In this document: piece after piece, positions 32,183 to 43,290 of the stretch
How the letters are laid out: every line of letters starts with the position of its first letter
How positions within the stretch are numbered: position 1 is the first letter of the stretch
Assembly: GCA_019828595.1 (NCBI GenBank)
Contig: JAHQRK010000005.1
Location: 3,557,441-3,621,440, forward strand
DNA length: 64,000 nt
DNA from: Aphanomyces cochlioides
Taxonomy: Eukaryota > Oomycota > Saprolegniomycetes > Saprolegniales > Verrucalvaceae
Direction of reading: 5' to 3'
Program-made: the position numbers and the translations under genes
Notes under the pieces: model-generated
Database searches by the model: none
What the model was told of the DNA's origin: nothing
What the model saw: only the letters and a program-made list of their open reading frames with translations

Positions 32183-32991
32183 ATGCAACTCAACGACACA
32201 ACCGCTGTGATCACCGGCGCCGGACGAGGCCTTGGTCTCGCCTTCACGCGAGCTGTCTTGACGGGAGGAGGACGCGTGCTAATGACGGATATTGATGTCC
32301 AAGAGCTGGAGAAGGCTGGCCGTCCGTTGCATCGAGATTTCCCAGGCCGAGTCCAATGGCTGAAGCAAGACGTTACGGATCCAGCTTCGTTCGATGTTGC
32401 TTTCGATGCTGTCGCTCGAGCATTTCCATCCCATCCCGCCAATGTCCTCGTCAACAACGCAGGCATCGCATTGCATGGATTTTATACGGACCTCGAAAGC
32501 ACCAAGTGGACAAAAGTGATTGATATCAACACAACGTCCGTCTTGCGAGGCACTCAGGTACACATGTCTTCTTTCTACTGCTCATGAGTTCCAAGGTTGC
32601 ATTTCGCCGTCTCTCATCCCAACGTGGCCAACCTGTTGTGGTGAACATTGCCAGTATGGCCGGGTTGTACCCCATGTACGAATCACCAGACTACTCTGCC
32701 AGCAAGGCCGCTGTTGTGTCGTTTACCAAGGCCGTGGGCAAATTTGAGAAGAAGACTGGTGTTCGTGTGACTGCGCTCTGCCCTGGATTTGCTGATACGC
32801 AAATGGGTCAGTCTGCCTCCAGTTTGACCCCTGATGTAGTCAAAAACTTGGGTGGTCTCATCACAACGGAACAAGTCGCTCAAGGCCTTGTGCGTGTGTT
32901 GAACGATTCCGACAACTCTGGTGAAGTCCTCGTTGTGTCGAACCGCGGCCTTAGATACCATGGTCGTAAAGCTCCTGCCGCCAAACTCTAA
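32183..32991 (+). CDS. Short-chain dehydrogenase/reductase 3
   Basis: Exons 32183-32557 and 32596-32991 give ~256 residues. The motifs TGAGRGLGLAF, VLVNNAGIALHGF, and VNIASMAGLYPMYESPDYSASKAA include the Tyr-x-x-x-Lys. The catalytic-serine region here reads NIASMAG with the Ser retained. The intron after RGTQ is conserved with SDR1 and SDR2, marking a three-member local duplication interrupted by the EGF-like gene. The C-terminus AKL is a weaker peroxisomal-type ending. Confidence 0.93.
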
Positions 32992-33401
32992 TTGCCTGTG
33001 CTTAACAATCAATTGCACGATTTGTCTGTCATATTTGGCTCTACCTCATGGAGGATTAGCTCTTGTGGCTTATTACATCATGGATAATCGCTTGTTACTC
33101 CATGCTTTGCATTTTAGCTGAAAAATTGTCATCATTGAGCCTCTTCTTATGGAGAGCCTCAGTCATGGTTGCATTTTGGATGAGATGGATGAATACTTGG
33201 TCGATGTACAAAATGCACTACACAGTACTTTGATGAAAATGGCGCGGTTGAGCCAATTAGTCCGTGGTCAGCGCTATGTCATCAACTACTAAGCGAGAGG
33301 GACCTGCGTATGCATGACAAATCGATAAACGAAATGAGATATGGACTCATATTCACAGTTATACACACAGAGTTCCAACTCTTGATTGAACACGAACACG
33401 C
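32992..33401. other. Intergenic, no supported gene
   Basis: Spacer between SDR3 and the convergent GH7 gene; nothing recognised. Confidence 0.4.
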
Positions 33402-35119
33402 TTATTGGGGAATGCATTGAGAGTACCATTCCGAGTACAAGTGGCAGGTGTAGCCAGAGACGCAGGCAGTAGGGCCGTTGTAGTTGTTGCCACCGCATTG
33501 GCCCCAGGCACCAACAGCACCAGACGATGGCTTCGTGGTCGTGGGGGCCGAGGTAGGAGCAGGGGTAGCACGGGTAGTGGTGGGGGCGGAAGTTGCATGG
33601 GTAGTGGTTGGAGCCGAAGTCGGACGAGACGTGGTTGGAGGTGGGGTAGGAACGGTAGTTGCGGGCGACGTAGTTGGCGCTGGAGTAGGTGGGGCCTTCG
33701 TGGTTGGAGCAAGCGTCACAGGTGGGTTGGGTGGAGATGTGGCGGTGGTCGATCCAATGTCACCGACACGGATGTTGCTGACCGTGATGGGAGCGTAAGT
33801 TGGAATGGGCGAGTTTGGAGCGCAAGAGCCTTGAGATCCACCTGGCTTGGTTGGATCGCTGCCGGGGTACGAACCATCAAGCCAAGGGAGATCACCCGTC
33901 CACGAAGTGAAGGACAAGACCAGACCACGTTGAAGAACCTTGCCCATGGCAACAAGACCACCCTTCGCCTTGTGATCGTTCACAGAGTTGAAGACAGCCT
34001 TGACTTGGTCACAGAAGCCGTCTGTGATGGAGCTTCCAGGTTGGCGAAGTCCGGGCCAGTTGGGATCGGGGTGGGCAATTGTCTTGCCATTTTGTACGAA
34101 GTAACGCTTGATTTCAACAAGGTTGCCGATAGCAGTGTTGTCGTCAGTGATGAATTGAGTGACAACTGTGTAGGGCTTGCTGGAATCAAGAGTAAATGAC
34201 GAACCAGGACCATAGAAGGTGTGGTTGTTCATAGCCCAAGGGTTCACACCACAGCCGTCTTTGTCACAAATGCCCTTGTAGCGATTGTCACCGTCACCGC
34301 ATTCCAAGGGGCTGGTGCATTCGTACAAACCGGTTTGAGTGCAAGGATGCGAAGTGAATGACGTGTTGATGCTGTTGGCCTCGAGAATATCAAATTCAGC
34401 ACAGCATGTTCCGATGCTACTGTTCAAGTTGGCCTTGCCATGAATAAATGGGGCTCCTTCACCGCATTGGGCGTCGCAGTAGCCCGTGCCGCAGGTTGCA
34501 CCAGCGGGGTTCGTCGCAGAGCGGTCACCAGTCTTGTCCATTTCAATGAAACACAAACCGGCATCGACGTTGCAAGTATTTGAGACAAGTCGATATCGAA
34601 CGTGAATTCTTGATTGAGCAGTTTGTAGAGCTTGTAGTTGTTGTCGTCTTCCAAGAGGTACAAGCGCTTGTTCAAGTCGAAGTTGAGGGTTCCTCCAGTC
34701 GTTCGGATACCAGAAGCATTATAATCAATGTTTTCGTAAGCACAGTTTTGGGCGCACGAGACTCCGTCAGGACACACTGTGGTGTTCCACACTCCAGCAT
34801 CGCTGCGGCATGAACTGTAGTTGCCCACTTGGTGAAGCCAGCGCCTGTTCGAGTCGAGCACAATCTTGGTGTCTTGGGTGACACAGCCGCCAGTCTTGGT
34901 GCACGTTTGAGTTTGAAGCACAGGGTGCACTTCCGTCGAGTAGGCACCAATTTGCTGGGCATGAGTTTGGGCAACAAGAGCCGACGTGAGGTAGGCGATG
35001 GTGGTTGAGATCTTTATGGCGCCGGTCAAGATGCTCTTGGCTTGGACGGAGGAAATTGATGAATGAAGAGTCTGAACAGCCACTGATAACGACACGCTCG
35101 TGAAATTGAGAACGACCAC
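33402..35119 (-). pseudogene. GH7 cellobiohydrolase with CBM1, interrupted by a frameshift
   Basis: Two overlapping frames make up one glycoside hydrolase family 7 enzyme. The N-terminal frame (35119 to ~34590) has a hydrophobic leader (IAYLTSALVAQTHAQQ), GAYSTEVHPVLQTQTCTK and [17 protein letters not shown] blocks up to FTFDIDLS. The second frame resumes at [10 protein letters not shown]. It carries the catalytic [11 protein letters not shown] (Glu-x-Asp-x-x-Glu), then [11 protein letters not shown] and [14 protein letters not shown] Thr/Pro linker leads to a fungal-type cellulose-binding CBM1 ([20 protein letters not shown]). The break near 34590 is a single small frameshift; all known catalytic residues remain. 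It would be secreted and cut cellulose from chain ends if functional. A sequencing error is possible. Confidence 0.88.
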
Positions 35120-36129
35120 AAAAATCCCGTCGAACCAGATATCAGGTGAACAAATGCGACGCTTTCTCAGTACCGATACAAATGCGGGAGCTGGCAGTTG
35201 TTCTCAAGCCTACAACGCACTGGAAAGTTACGATTGGCGACATCCTTATTATCCTTATTGCAGTGAGCAAATTAACGTGGTCTCTTAGTGAGACTTGCAC
35301 CAAGCTCTTGTCTTTGAGAATAAATTTGGGAATCGACCGAATTACATGGAATCTGAGATACACTGATATTTCTTTGCATCTGTGGCCACCATCAACTCGT
35401 GTCCCATCGCTACATCGATCAAAAGAATGGATTACTCATGCTGATGTGCACCCCAACCGTACGCACTTTCAAAGCGGAGCTCGCAAGCTGCTCGTCATGC
35501 TCCTAACTTAGTTCAAAGAGATGGAAGGAGTCAAATTGTGGGAACAATACGTGCCTCGAACACTTGTCCGCGTTTGCGTCACGCCAAAAAAAGACTCAAA
35601 GAAGCAAACATGATGCGTCTCCTGCACATAGTTCAATCTTGCATGTACTATGACGTCATGGGACCAATACGTAACACAGCATGGAATGCCGCGACAACGC
35701 GGGATGGACGTATGGACGTGGCAGGTCGCAATGGATACAGAACAATGTATTTCAAGGTCCACTTTATCAGACTGGATCATGTGTTTTTGATTTTCGGACA
35801 GCGACAACGCCGCAGAGCATCTCGATGCCACAACAACAGTGACCTGTACAGATTGGCCAACCTAGCAGGTCAATTGGCTTCTGTCCTTCAAATTGACGTT
35901 CGGGATTGATTATGAGCAGAGATAACAAAAATTTCATTTCATCCACAACGAAAAAACAGCGAGAGTCCGGTTTGTCAGTTCGTTTAAGCGCAGCAGCGAC
36001 TTTGTGATTTTTGGAATCGACGTCCAATCAAAGGAACAGTCTGATTGGCTACAAATATTCGTACTATTATTTGATTAGCTGAAAATTGACAAGAGGAGAT
36101 TGGTCAGGTCGCACCAACCTCTATGACCT
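35120..36129. other. Intergenic upstream of the transposon nest
   Basis: No convincing gene. A 123-residue plus-strand reading at 35538-35909 lacks any recognisable domain. GATTGGCT boxes appear near 36045 and 36100. Confidence 0.4.
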
Positions 36130-36134
36130 CCTAG

Positions 36135-36311
36135 TGTTGAGACTCTAATCTTAACTTTCTAGAGCCTCACAAAGGTTGCATCTAGAGAGTCACTACAACC
36201 TTTACATCAAGATACGGATATGCATGAACATGTATTGGAGATTCTTTACATGATAAGCTACATGATTAACTACATGATACTAGTAATTCACTTTCCTTTC
36301 CACTTCTAAGA
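36135..36311 (+). repeat. 5' LTR of the copia element
   Basis: Starts TGTTGAGACTC, ends TTCTAAGA, and is preceded by CCTAG. Shares ATGATAAGCTACATGATTAA and flanking blocks with 57666-57786. Confidence 0.9.
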
Positions 36312-36589
36312 GGTTAAGAGCCCTCTTCCGCTACCGCCGCCACCGACGTTTGGCCAAGCCTCCGATGCTCGATCTCCCGTCTTGCTGCCCTGCCTAACCT
36401 CCGTTTTTCTGTCTCGACCACCATACTCCCGTCGACCAGCCTTACCCAAAGTCGCCAAAGCGTGCTCAGAAGACTAATCACAGTTAGCAGCACTTCAGTC
36501 CCCCTGCCTGATCTCCTTTTGTGAGGACTGGGATGAGTACACTGTGGAAAAGGCTGTACACTAACTACTGATTGGCTCAATTCCTAATT

Positions 36590-38412
36590 GAATTTGCCAT
36601 TTTATGAAGACCACCGTCTCCACGATCGTCTTCAAGACAGAATGCAACCGGATTCGCAACAAGAACCCAGTCAAGGCGACGAAATCTGCGACTCTCCAAG
36701 ATCAGTTTTGTCACATCGATCCCAAGTGAACTATCGAAAAGATTCACAAGGACCTAGTCGACGCTTGCGAACGAGCAAGCCGTATCACCAAGCTCCTCGA
36801 AAGCTGCATTCCACAAGAATTCCCCGGGAACAAGAATCGACCCCTGGTGACAACACATGAGCCCCACTCAAGAAAACAAGCTGGAATATTGACCAATCAA
36901 TTGAACAGCGCAAGAAAGACTTTTTACAAGAGGCTGAAACTTTGTACAAGTCTGCCTTTAATCAAGTCTCGAGGTTACATTTAACTCGACTTTTTCTTTT
37001 TCTTCAATGACTTATTCTTTAATCCTACTCTATCTATGGGAGTTAAAGATTACGTCACAACTTTTTCTGGAGAGAATTTCGTCTGATGGCGTTTATGGAA
37101 TTGGAAGAGGGGGTTGATGTTGTCATCAATAACGAATTACCTTCAACTGCTGTAGATTATACCTCCAAGAATCGATTAGCGTGAACGATAAATTTTGCTG
37201 CTCGTGACGGCCTACATGTCCACATGGTAATCAACTGTACCACTGCAGCCGACATGATGGAGCTTTTACGCGAACGTTATGGCAACAAGTTGGTGAAACG
37301 CGTGTCCAAGCCATTTAAGAAGAAATCGACAACGTGTTCATCAGCATATTTAACGCCAGAATTATTAGCGTCATCAATTGCCAACTTAAAGCGGTTGCAA
37401 TAAGCACGTTGTGTTTTGTTAGTCTTCATGCGCATGTGTGTAACTTCATCGATAAGGCGACCATGGCAAACGAAGAACTTCCATACAACTTCAAACTCAC
37501 GTCTCACCTCCGCAAGCACCAATGTCTCACATAGACGCTCCAACTGTCATCCTGACTTTGTTTCCATCTTGATGCCTTCAACGGCTACGACAAGCTCAAG
37601 TTCGTTTGACGAAGATGCACTTTGCGAACAGTTTGAGTCTATGGCAATTAGTGTCAACAGCATTTTCCGCCCTGATGAGGCAAACTCAAATATTGATGAA
37701 CAACTACTCAACAAGCAAAATCGAATTCTATTTGTTTTTGCCTTGCAAAGAACCGGGCTGCCTTGGACAATTCGCCAAGCCCATGTATCACCAGAGAAAG
37801 CTGAATGGATTAAGGCTACTGATGCCGAATATAATTTATTGATGCACCACAACACTTGGACTCTGTGTGAACTACCACCTGGCCGTAAACCCGTCGGATG
37901 CCGATGGATCTTTACAAAGAAGTACTCCGCTGATGGTACTTTGTTAAGCTACAAAGCACGCCTTGGTGCTCAAGATTTCACTCAAGTTATTGGCGTTGAC
38001 TACACGGAAGTCTTTGCTCCCGTTATCCGCACTTCGAGCATTCGTTTTATACTTGCTCTTGCTGTGATGTACTCCATGCATATCTATCACATGAAAGTAC
38101 AAACTGCCTTCCTCAATGGTTCACTTCATGAAACAATCACCATGAAGCAACCTCCGGGTTTTGTTCAACCTGGCTCTGAAAACCTTGTTTGTCGCTTGAA
38201 CAAAAGCATTTACGGACTGAAACAATCATCACGTGAATGGAACTCTGCATTGGATTCCTAGTTTAAGTCTCAACGCTTTACGGAACTCAAGACTGATCCA
38301 TGCATCTATTCCCGACGAACACCCCAAGGCTTAGTTTTGGTAGGCGTATATGTCGACGACTTTATCCTTCTGTCCACGAGCACCAACATATTAGACTCTA
38401 CCAAGCGTGCAC
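36590..38412 (+). pseudogene. Copia gag remnant and N-terminal reverse transcriptase
   Basis: The first part is a broken gag-like region. From ~37560 the reading enters the copia RT: WTLCELPPGRKPVGCRWIF, KARLGAQDFTQVIGVDYTE, VQTAFLNGSLHETITMKQPP and LNKSIYGLKQSSREWN. A stop at about 38260 and a continuing frame to YVDDFILLS (the YVDD catalytic box) follow before the gypsy insertion at 38413. The polyprotein goes from gag almost directly to RT, so protease and integrase are deleted. Confidence 0.85.
37277..37543 (-). pseudogene. Inverted copia gag fragment
   Basis: On the minus strand this stretch reads as a gag-like peptide (QRAYCNRFKLAIDDANNSG, DEHVVDFFLNGLDTRFTN), resembling the UBN2-type gag spacer of copia elements, in the opposite direction to the surrounding copia. 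It marks an internal inversion at the point where protease and integrase are missing. Confidence 0.55.
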
Positions 38413-38585
38413 TGTTCCGGCTCGACCCAAGCGGACACGTTGATTGGAGGAAGGATGAAAATGTTGGTAGACACGAATGACTGGTCCTGCCAGCCATCCT
38501 CACGGAAGTTCCCCCAGATAACTCTCAAACATAGACACTCTTGTATTTTTCACCAAGGGCCTCTCGGCCAACAATCGTGACGAGA
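38413..38585 (+). repeat. 5' LTR of the gypsy element
   Basis: A 173-bp copy matching 53467-53639, with only a few substitutions. Confidence 0.9.
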
Positions 38586-38957
38586 GCACATTGAATTCAA
38601 TCTCGATCTGTCAAGATTTATGGAGAGAGAAAATTTGAACAGACGACTCTTCACGGATACTGGGACGCCAGATCCGGTGATGATAGATCAAGAAAACGCT
38701 AGACTCGCACGAGAGCAGGAAAATATTGACAACCTCTACAATGAGAGAGAGGCGCGCAAGACAGCTGCCGACAAGTCCGAAAACCACGGTTTTCAGACTT
38801 AAACTTCGTTTCGATTTCAGACTTGAGGCTGAATCTGGTCTGAAAAGTGATGAGGTTTGCAGACTTTTGGGTTGCAAGTCTGCAAACTTCTCACATGAAG
38901 GAGAGCTAATGAAACATCAGTTAGTGGGGACTGACTACTGCAGAATGTCATTCAACG

Positions 38958-39284
38958 ATGGGTAAAGCGATGCAGAAGCAAGTTGTGTGGACTCCAGAAT
39001 TGGATGTTGCTCTCCTTCGTGAGGTTACGCGCGTCCAACCTTACGAAGGAGAGTATGGAACTTTGATACTGCGATGGAAAACGGTGGCTTTGAATCTGTC
39101 CGCTTGTTTTGAAACGGATATTCCCTATCGATCCGCTCGAGAACACTATGAGCCGATGGTCGAACAATTCAAGACATCGGATAAAGCTCAAAGAATGTGG
39201 GGCACTGGAAGCGAGGAGGAAGTTACCGAACAAGTCCAACTTCTTCAAGACTTAGTGGACCGCCGAGATGCTACCGAAGAATAA
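38958..39284 (+). pseudogene. N-terminal half of a Myb/SANT-like gene (outer Harbinger element)
   Basis: VVWTPELDVALLREVTRVQP and YRSAREHYEPMVEQFKTSDK closely match the N-terminal domain of the protein at 2451-3092. The reading ends at ~39284 where another element interrupts it; the C-terminal half is at 42830-43069. Confidence 0.75.
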
Positions 39285-39374
39285 AAAAAGTAAAAAAAAG
39301 AGAAGGACAAGAAAAAGCGCGACTCAATTGAATCAACAAATTCTTATTTTTCAAATAAAAATATTGCGTGTATT

Positions 39375-39401
39375 TGCGAAGACCGATTTTTCGTCTTCGC
39401 A
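39375..39401. repeat. Palindromic hairpin, copy 1
   Basis: TGCGAAGAC, an 8-9-base loop, then GTCTTCGCA. The identical palindrome occurs at 43211-43237, each just upstream of a Myb-like gene, so it probably lies at or near an element terminus. Confidence 0.7.
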
Positions 39402-39416
39402 TAAATGTGTTTTGAG

Positions 39417-40235
39417 TCGATTCATTTTCTTTTGGACAACAACATTGTATGAAGAACTTAACCCGCTTGGAAGAAACGGTTGGCTAAAGGTCGAAAGAGC
39501 GTTCAACGCGTCGGAATATCCTCCGCGCGACGCCGACGCTCTCAAGCGAAAGTTCGTCTCACTCAAGAATCATCCAAAACCAACCGGAGACCCGGAGTGC
39601 CAGCCTGATGCCAAACGGGCGAAACGAATCTGTCGTGAGATCGACAACCACGTGTCAGTTCTACCACTTTGCGACGACCCAGACATTTTAGATGATGAGA
39701 GCAGTGGTGAGAATATATCCTACGGCAGTGGTAGCACTTGATATCAAAATCTCTGACGCTTTAACACCCTCCTATAGATGAACTAGACTATCCTGAGGCG
39801 AGAAATGAGATGGCTGACGACTCGTACAGGCAAGAAAAGCCAAATCGAACTTGTATGCCACGCAACGAGCTTATCGAATTGAGCAAAGAACTCCGAAAGA
39901 ACAAGTCCACGACAGCATCGGCGGTGAGCCTCTCATACACTGCCAAGAAGCGACAGAGCTTGGACAAGTTTATTGATGACATGTCAAGAGCATCAAATGA
40001 GTCGTCGGACTTCATGTCTATGTAGGTCTTGATGGATGAACGAGCAGCAGAACAGGAAGACAGACGTCGACAGCAAGAGGAAGAAAGAGAAGCGCGCCGT
40101 CTGGAGCGCGAATATCAATGGCAACGTGAGCAAATGGATCGTCAGCTCAAAGCGGATGAAGATCGTGCTGAGAGAGAGCGCCGGCGCGATGAAATGCACA
40201 TGACTATGATGAGCAAATTGTTTGGATTAAAATAA
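39417..40235 (+). pseudogene. Myb/SANT-like accessory gene B1
   Basis: Contains ELNPLGRNGWLKVERAFNAS, DADALKRKFVSLKNHPKPTG and AKRAKRICREIDNHVSVLPL (trihelix-like), then SLSYTAKKRQSLDKFIDDMS and a C-terminal charged coiled coil to 40235. The parts lie in different frames; some gaps can be short introns, but a stop near 40023 (FMSM then stop) suggests decay. It is homologous to the gene at 43291-44089. Confidence 0.7.
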
Positions 40236-40326
40236 TTTAAAAATTATTTTGATTAATTATTTATGTATTATCCACCACATATACTAAATTCTATATTAAT
40301 ATTTATATTAATTTTGTAATAATTTA

Positions 40327-41493
40327 CAATCCAAACACGTGTTTTATTTCACTTATGCCCGTGCGGCGCCGAACACGAAAATTGTACAGTCGGAAGATGT
40401 TGTTCAAGCGAACGGCTCTCAAGTCTGGATCCAATGGCAGCGGAAGATTTATCTGGCGATAACCTTTCCAACGGCCCCCATTCCCCATTCGGCTGCTTGA
40501 CGTAAGGAGGTAATTGAGTCACTTAGAGCTTGTAGTGCAATTCGACATTCAGGTGGGTGCCGCTCCAACTCGTCAGCTTTCAGTGGTGTAATGATTCGTC
40601 CCTCACAGCGTCCATTGATGGGAAACGCCGAGTCAGGCGCAATCTTCATTCCATCGGCCAGCTTTCCAGGTAGAGAGATGAGCTCTTGGAGACCACGACT
40701 CATTTCCCCATCATTCCACGACCCAGGACAGTTATGGCGACCCCATATTATAGTGCCATCCAAGCCAAAGCATAGCACACCAGATACATACACAGAATGA
40801 AGCCATCCTATTAGTACATAAGCATAATTAGAGTCCATTCCTTGTACCGTTATATAGAGTATTTTGCAAGTCAGAGTGGCAGGGAGTTTGCACGCGCAGA
40901 TTCTTCCCGTCAACAAATGCAAAAACCCCATGGATTAGCGGCTCCTTGTTGTTCGTCTTGGATGCCCATAGCTCTTGACCATGATGGTTGGGCCAAGCTA
41001 TTCGTGCTTCACTAACGTTGTCCAGAGCACGTGACAGGGCTATTTCAGAGCGCCGAAGAACGCGTGAAAACGTTGCGGGGGTCACACCAAAAAGCTCTTG
41101 CAATGTCTTGTGCTCAACTGCAGCCGTATAGTAATGCAGCAGCACCGCCAAAACAGCGTGGGTATGGGAAATTCGTGGTGGTCGACCAGGCCGTCCTTGT
41201 CCTGACTTAACTATGTACAGTTTTGCAAACTCTTGGAGCAAATCATTGAAAGCTCTGGGCGGCAAGGAGACAGTAGAGACAAATGATGCTGTATGACCGG
41301 AGCGATACATAACATACCAAGGCGCTAGTTCCTGGTCAACGATACGAGAAACGCCATGAATCGCGCGGCGCTCTCGAACCATCAATCGGAGTCGCAAAGC
41401 ACAGGCAAGACGATACAGTCGTTGTCGTCTTGTTGCCCGAGCGATCAGTGCCACCAGATCCATCCCCATGGGGGAAGAAGAGTTTTGAGCCAA
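40327..41493 (-). pseudogene. DDE transposase B1 (Harbinger-related), one frameshift
   Basis: Exon 1 from 41493 (MAQNSSSPMGMDLVAL) includes LLHYYTAAVEHKTLQELFGV and FAFVDGKNLRVQTPC (first Asp). A ~40-nt intron after LQNTLYNG leads to GVLCFGLDGTIIWGRHNCPG SWNDGEMS and APDSAFPI, then RQAAEWGMGAVGK. The true C-terminus (DLRAVRLNNIFRL ... ISEIKHVFGL) needs a one-base frame change near 40465, so the copy is probably inactive. Confidence 0.8.
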
Positions 41494-41510
41494 TCAAAAT
41501 CGAGTAAACT

Positions 41511-42617
41511 TTATAAAAATGATATGGTTTTGGTGAACAGGTCGGACATGTCCTTTCTGCTTGGCAGGCATCCTTGTGCTTTATGTCGCCGTCGTAGGAC
41601 TTCAACCTTCTTCGCCAAGTCATTGTTCTGAAGCCTTCGGATATGCTTTTTGAGAGAGGCTATGATGCCTCCGTCGAGAGGCTGCAAATGGGACGTCGTA
41701 TTTGGCGGCAAATACTCAACACGGACGTTCGATAGCTCCTCGGTCACGCGATGTGGGGAGGCATTGTCAACCAAAAGAAGAGCTTGACGGTCATCCTTCT
41801 TCATATCGTCGTTGAATCGTGTCAACAACGCATTGAAGATGGATGTATTCATCCGGCCCTTCTTATTGGCATGATAATCGATGTTCAGCTCATTTGGAGT
41901 CAATCGACCGAAGCATCTTGGCGACTTGAATTGGCCAATAAACAACAATGGGATCTTCTGCGAACCATCGGCATTTGTTGCGGCGGCCAGGGTAATACGT
42001 TTCTTTTGCTTTTTTTGACCACTCATGTTGTGTCTCGAAATAGCACGATGCGGTGCAAGACAATAGAAGTACGCACTCTCGTCGAAGTTGAAGACATTGT
42101 GAGGCTCGTACAAGGCCATCAATTCATCGCAACGTTGGCGGCCGTCTTGTATGACATTGTCTTCGACCGCTGGTGATTCACCAAACACTCGACGCGAGCG
42201 GAATTGATGGCGTTGTAGGAACCTCCACATCCAACCATTGGAGAATTTCAAGCCATGGTCCTTGTCGTTTTCGTCACCAGCCAATTGCGCCATAGTCTTG
42301 AACACACTGCCACTTGCAATCGGGCAATTCATGGCTTCACAATCATTGATCCATTCGACGAGGTATGCCTCAATCAACGGTGATTTCACATTCCTTTGAG
42401 CGCGCATGGTCGGTCTTGCTTTGACAGTTTCGACACTCGGTGGATTCTTACGGATCCTTGAAATGTTTTGCTTTGAGGGGACACGATGCAGACGCATCTT
42501 TTCTGTTGCCCATTGGGCCAACTGCGAGCACGTCAGGGACGAATTTGCCTTGTGGTAATCATAAATGATACGCTTGTCTTTTATTGACAGACAGATATGA
42601 CGTCTTGGCTGCTCCAT
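41511..42617 (-). CDS. Pogo/Jerky-type transposase (CENP-B-like HTH plus DDE_1)
   Basis: A continuous ~368-residue reading from Met 42617 (MEQPRRHICLSIKDKRIIYD). The N-terminus has two helix-turn-helix blocks (LTCSQLAQWATEKMRLHRVP; KFSNGWMWRFLQRHQFRSRR). The catalytic core has FNFDESAYFY (Asp), LLVDNASPHR (Asp) and LPPNTTSHLQPLDGGII (third acidic residue). No stop or frameshift is seen. It differs clearly from the two spliced pogo-like copies elsewhere. The element's own termini were not found. Confidence 0.85.
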   Translation of the reverse strand: MEQPRRHICLSIKDKRIIYDYHKANSSLTCSQLAQWATEKMRLHRVPSKQNISRIRKNPPSVETVKARPTMRAQRNVKSPLIEAYLVEWINDCEAMNCPIASGSVFKTMAQLAGDENDKDHGLKFSNGWMWRFLQRHQFRSRRVFGESPAVEDNVIQDGRQRCDELMALYEPHNVFNFDESAYFYCLAPHRAISRHNMSGQKKQKKRITLAAATNADGSQKIPLLFIGQFKSPRCFGRLTPNELNIDYHANKKGRMNTSIFNALLTRFNDDMKKDDRQALLLVDNASPHRVTEELSNVRVEYLPPNTTSHLQPLDGGIIASLKKHIRRLQNNDLAKKVEVLRRRHKAQGCLPSRKDMSDLFTKTISFL

Positions 42618-42721
42618 GTAAGACAACGAGATGACAAATGACGTCTTTGGCTTTGACAACTTAAAATTTGAATTTTTGAATTGGACCACATGCAACTTTA
42701 AAAGTGACATACATCTTATAA

Positions 42722-42876
42722 TCAAATGTATATAACTTGATAAACTGATAAAGGGTATAGAGTTTGACAGAGTTCCAATGAGAGGGGTTTCTCCTGTACA
42801 TACTTGCGCTCCAGCACATCAGAGTCTCGATGGGTGTGATGATCATCGTCAAACAAAAAGGGGAGTACGACGTCAT
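42722..42876 (-). pseudogene. Short inverted fragment of a B-type Myb gene
   Basis: The minus strand reads DDHHTHRDSDVLERKYVQEK, matching HTHRDSDALKRKYASLKN of the gene at 43291 in the opposite orientation. Indicates a local inverted duplication. Confidence 0.6.
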
Positions 42877-43069
42877 GCGCGATCTGCTTGAGCATGAAAA
42901 ACAAAAACATGTCGACGACCACGCCTATCGAATGGAACGATTAGAATTCGAAAAGGAAGAGCAGAAAGTGCGTCTTGCACAACTCGCAGAAAGCACACAA
43001 CGAAACGTGCAACTTGAAAGGCTTCTACAAGATATGAGTGAACTAATTAAAGCTGTAATCAAGAAGTAG
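42830..43069 (+). pseudogene. C-terminal half of the split Myb/SANT-like gene
   Basis: YDVMRDLLEHEKQKHVDDHA and RMERLEFEKEEQKVRLAQLA match the C-terminal coiled coil of the protein at 2451-3092 and continue the half at 38958-39284. About 3.5 kb of younger transposon sequence separates them. Confidence 0.7.
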
Positions 43070-43210
43070 ATACAGAGTCGTATTTATTTTTGGTTAGAGC
43101 CTAAGTGCTCTTCAATGGATGGAGGGTCAATGGACGCCTCCCAAAACCTACACAATCGGAAACAAACGCAATTGAATTATTTATTTTTATAAATCTCATA
43201 ATCGTAATTT

Positions 43211-43237
43211 TGCGAAGACCGATTTTTCGTCTTCGCA
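43211..43237. repeat. Palindromic hairpin, copy 2
   Basis: Identical to 39375-39401 over 27 bases. Confidence 0.7.
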
Positions 43238-43290
43238 AAACGTATTTTATCACTTTCTTTTTCTTTTTGTGCATCCCTCAACTGGCTGTG

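Noticed and set aside
33405..34199. Gly/Arg-rich plus-strand reading of 264 codons
   Set aside because: Antisense shadow of the Thr/Pro linker and GH7 domain.
35538..35909. 123-residue plus-strand reading upstream of the copia element
   Set aside because: Composition and lack of any motif suggest chance; not called as a gene.
38413..38585. The 173-bp repeat as duplicated copia coding sequence
   Set aside because: It does not translate as copia RT; removing the whole insert restores the RT frame, so it is the LTR of the inserted gypsy element.
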